A stretch of 5,698 bases of DNA from Methanomassiliicoccaceae archaeon. GTDB taxonomy: Archaea > Thermoplasmatota > Thermoplasmata > Methanomassiliicoccales > Methanomethylophilaceae. Shown here piece by piece: positions 5,027 to 5,698 of this stretch (the stretch's first letter is position 1; each line of letters opens with the position of its first letter). A model generated the notes under the pieces. The model was not told the origin of the DNA and ran no database searches. It worked only from the letters and a program-made list of their open reading frames with translations. A program made the position numbers and the translations under genes. The stretch spans positions 2,223 through 7,920 of the forward strand of contig WRNL01000071.1 in assembly GCA_009776625.1 (NCBI GenBank), in the 5' to 3' direction.

Positions 5027-5698
5027 ATGATAGTGTGCGCCAGCCGTAGGACCGACATCCCCGCGTTCCACGCCGAGTGGCTGATGAACCGGTTGCGCGA
5101 GGGGTACGCGCTCGTGAGGAACCCCGTCGCCAAGAGCGTCGTCCACAGGGTGGACCTCTCGCCGAGGAACATGGACCTGCTCGTCCTGATGACCAAGGAC
5201 CCCCGCCCGATGCTGCCTTTCATGGAGGAGCTCATGGACATGGGCGTGAACCTCCTGTTCCAGGTCACCGTCACCCCATACGGCCGCGACATCGAGCCGG
5301 GGGTCCCCGGCAAGGCCGACGTGGCGGAGGCGTTCAGGGAGGTCTCCCGCGCCATAGGGAGGGACAGGGTCGTGTGGAGGTACGACCCGGTGATCCTGAA
5401 CGACAGGCTCGACGTGGGGTACCACAGGAGGAAGTTCGGCGCGATACTCGGCGAGCTCGGGGGGTACACGGACAGGTGCGTCGTCGGTTTCGTCGAGATG
5501 CACGGGAAGCTCAGGCATCTGTCAGACCAGGGGACGATAAGGGGGGTCTCCCCGGAAGAGGCCGACGGCATCGGCAGGGCGCTATCGGAGGCGGCGAGGG
5601 GCAGCGGGATCGAGCTGACGTCGTGCTGCTCCCCCCACGACCTATCCAGGCACGGGATACAGCCGAGAGGGTGCATCGGCAGGGAGCTGATGGCGGCG
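5027..5698 (+). CDS. DUF1848 family protein, N-terminal part (3' end outside window)
   Basis: The frame is open from ATG 5027 to the right edge, giving 224 residues. It matches DUF1848: the N-terminal ASRRTDIPAFHAEWLMNRL, EGYALVRNP, MTKDPRPMLPFM, FQVTVTPYGRDIEP, VVWRYDPVIL and GYTDRCVVGF are the successive family signatures. Near the edge, SCCSPHDLSRHGI followed by GCIGRELM corresponds to the usual Cys...DLS..GI...CID(R/K) segment. The family ends in a cysteine-rich C-terminus with a C..C..C-type cluster ending in YCYAN, which suggests an iron-sulfur or radical-SAM-like protein; that part is beyond the window and cannot be checked here. The biochemical function of DUF1848 is not known to me. 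ATG 5027 is chosen because MI(V/I)xASRRTDIPAF is the family N-terminus. It is divergent from the methyltransferase and shares the short promoter region with it. Confidence 0.92.
   Translation, partial: MIVCASRRTDIPAFHAEWLMNRLREGYALVRNPVAKSVVHRVDLSPRNMDLLVLMTKDPRPMLPFMEELMDMGVNLLFQVTVTPYGRDIEPGVPGKADVAEAFREVSRAIGRDRVVWRYDPVILNDRLDVGYHRRKFGAILGELGGYTDRCVVGFVEMHGKLRHLSDQGTIRGVSPEEADGIGRALSEAARGSGIELTSCCSPHDLSRHGIQPRGCIGRELMAA

Overview
The window looks like chromosomal DNA from a GC-rich archaeon, most plausibly a methylotrophic methanogen of the Methanomassiliicoccales or a close relative in the Thermoplasmatota. This rests on several signs: arginine is written mostly as AGG and isoleucine often as ATA; [NiFe]-hydrogenase maturation genes hypA and hypD are present; a TATA-like box sits about 26 bp before several first genes, which themselves lack a Shine-Dalgarno; and all eight visible stop codons are TGA. 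No 16S or mcr gene is present, so the assignment is an inference.

Layout. (1) 1-1192, plus strand: the 3' part of a folylpolyglutamate/dihydrofolate synthase (folC), overlapped by 91 nt by endonuclease III (nth). (2) 1207-1485, minus strand: a small, very acidic, cysteine-bearing protein of unknown function, convergent with nth and written with different codons from its neighbours. (3) 1486-1815: a gene-free gap of 330 bp. It holds an array of seven exact and one degenerate AATTGGCTC units, followed by the hypA promoter. (4) 1816-3825, plus strand: hypA and hypD, whose stop and start codons share one base, then an unrecognised 171-residue protein with a weak DUF6884-like motif. (5) 3826-4973, minus strand: an alkylation-repair pair, O6-methylguanine-DNA methyltransferase followed by an AlkD-like glycosylase that seems to start at CTG inside a CTGA overlap. 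(6) 5027-5698, plus strand: the 5' part of a DUF1848 protein, divergent from the methyltransferase across a 53-bp gap with one palindromic AT-rich box.

How the genes fit together. HypA delivers nickel and HypD works on the Fe(CN)2CO part of the [NiFe]-hydrogenase cofactor, as expected for a hydrogen-dependent methanogen. Three DNA-repair genes (nth, the methyltransferase and the AlkD-like gene) lie in two separate units. First genes of transcription units (hypA, the methyltransferase, DUF1848 and perhaps the small acidic gene) look leaderless, while internal genes (nth, hypD, the AlkD-like gene) have Shine-Dalgarno-like sequences. Most of the window is ordinary housekeeping sequence. The items most worth a second look are the helically phased AATT array, the apparent CTG start and the bidirectional promoter. 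I see no convincing new multi-gene system.
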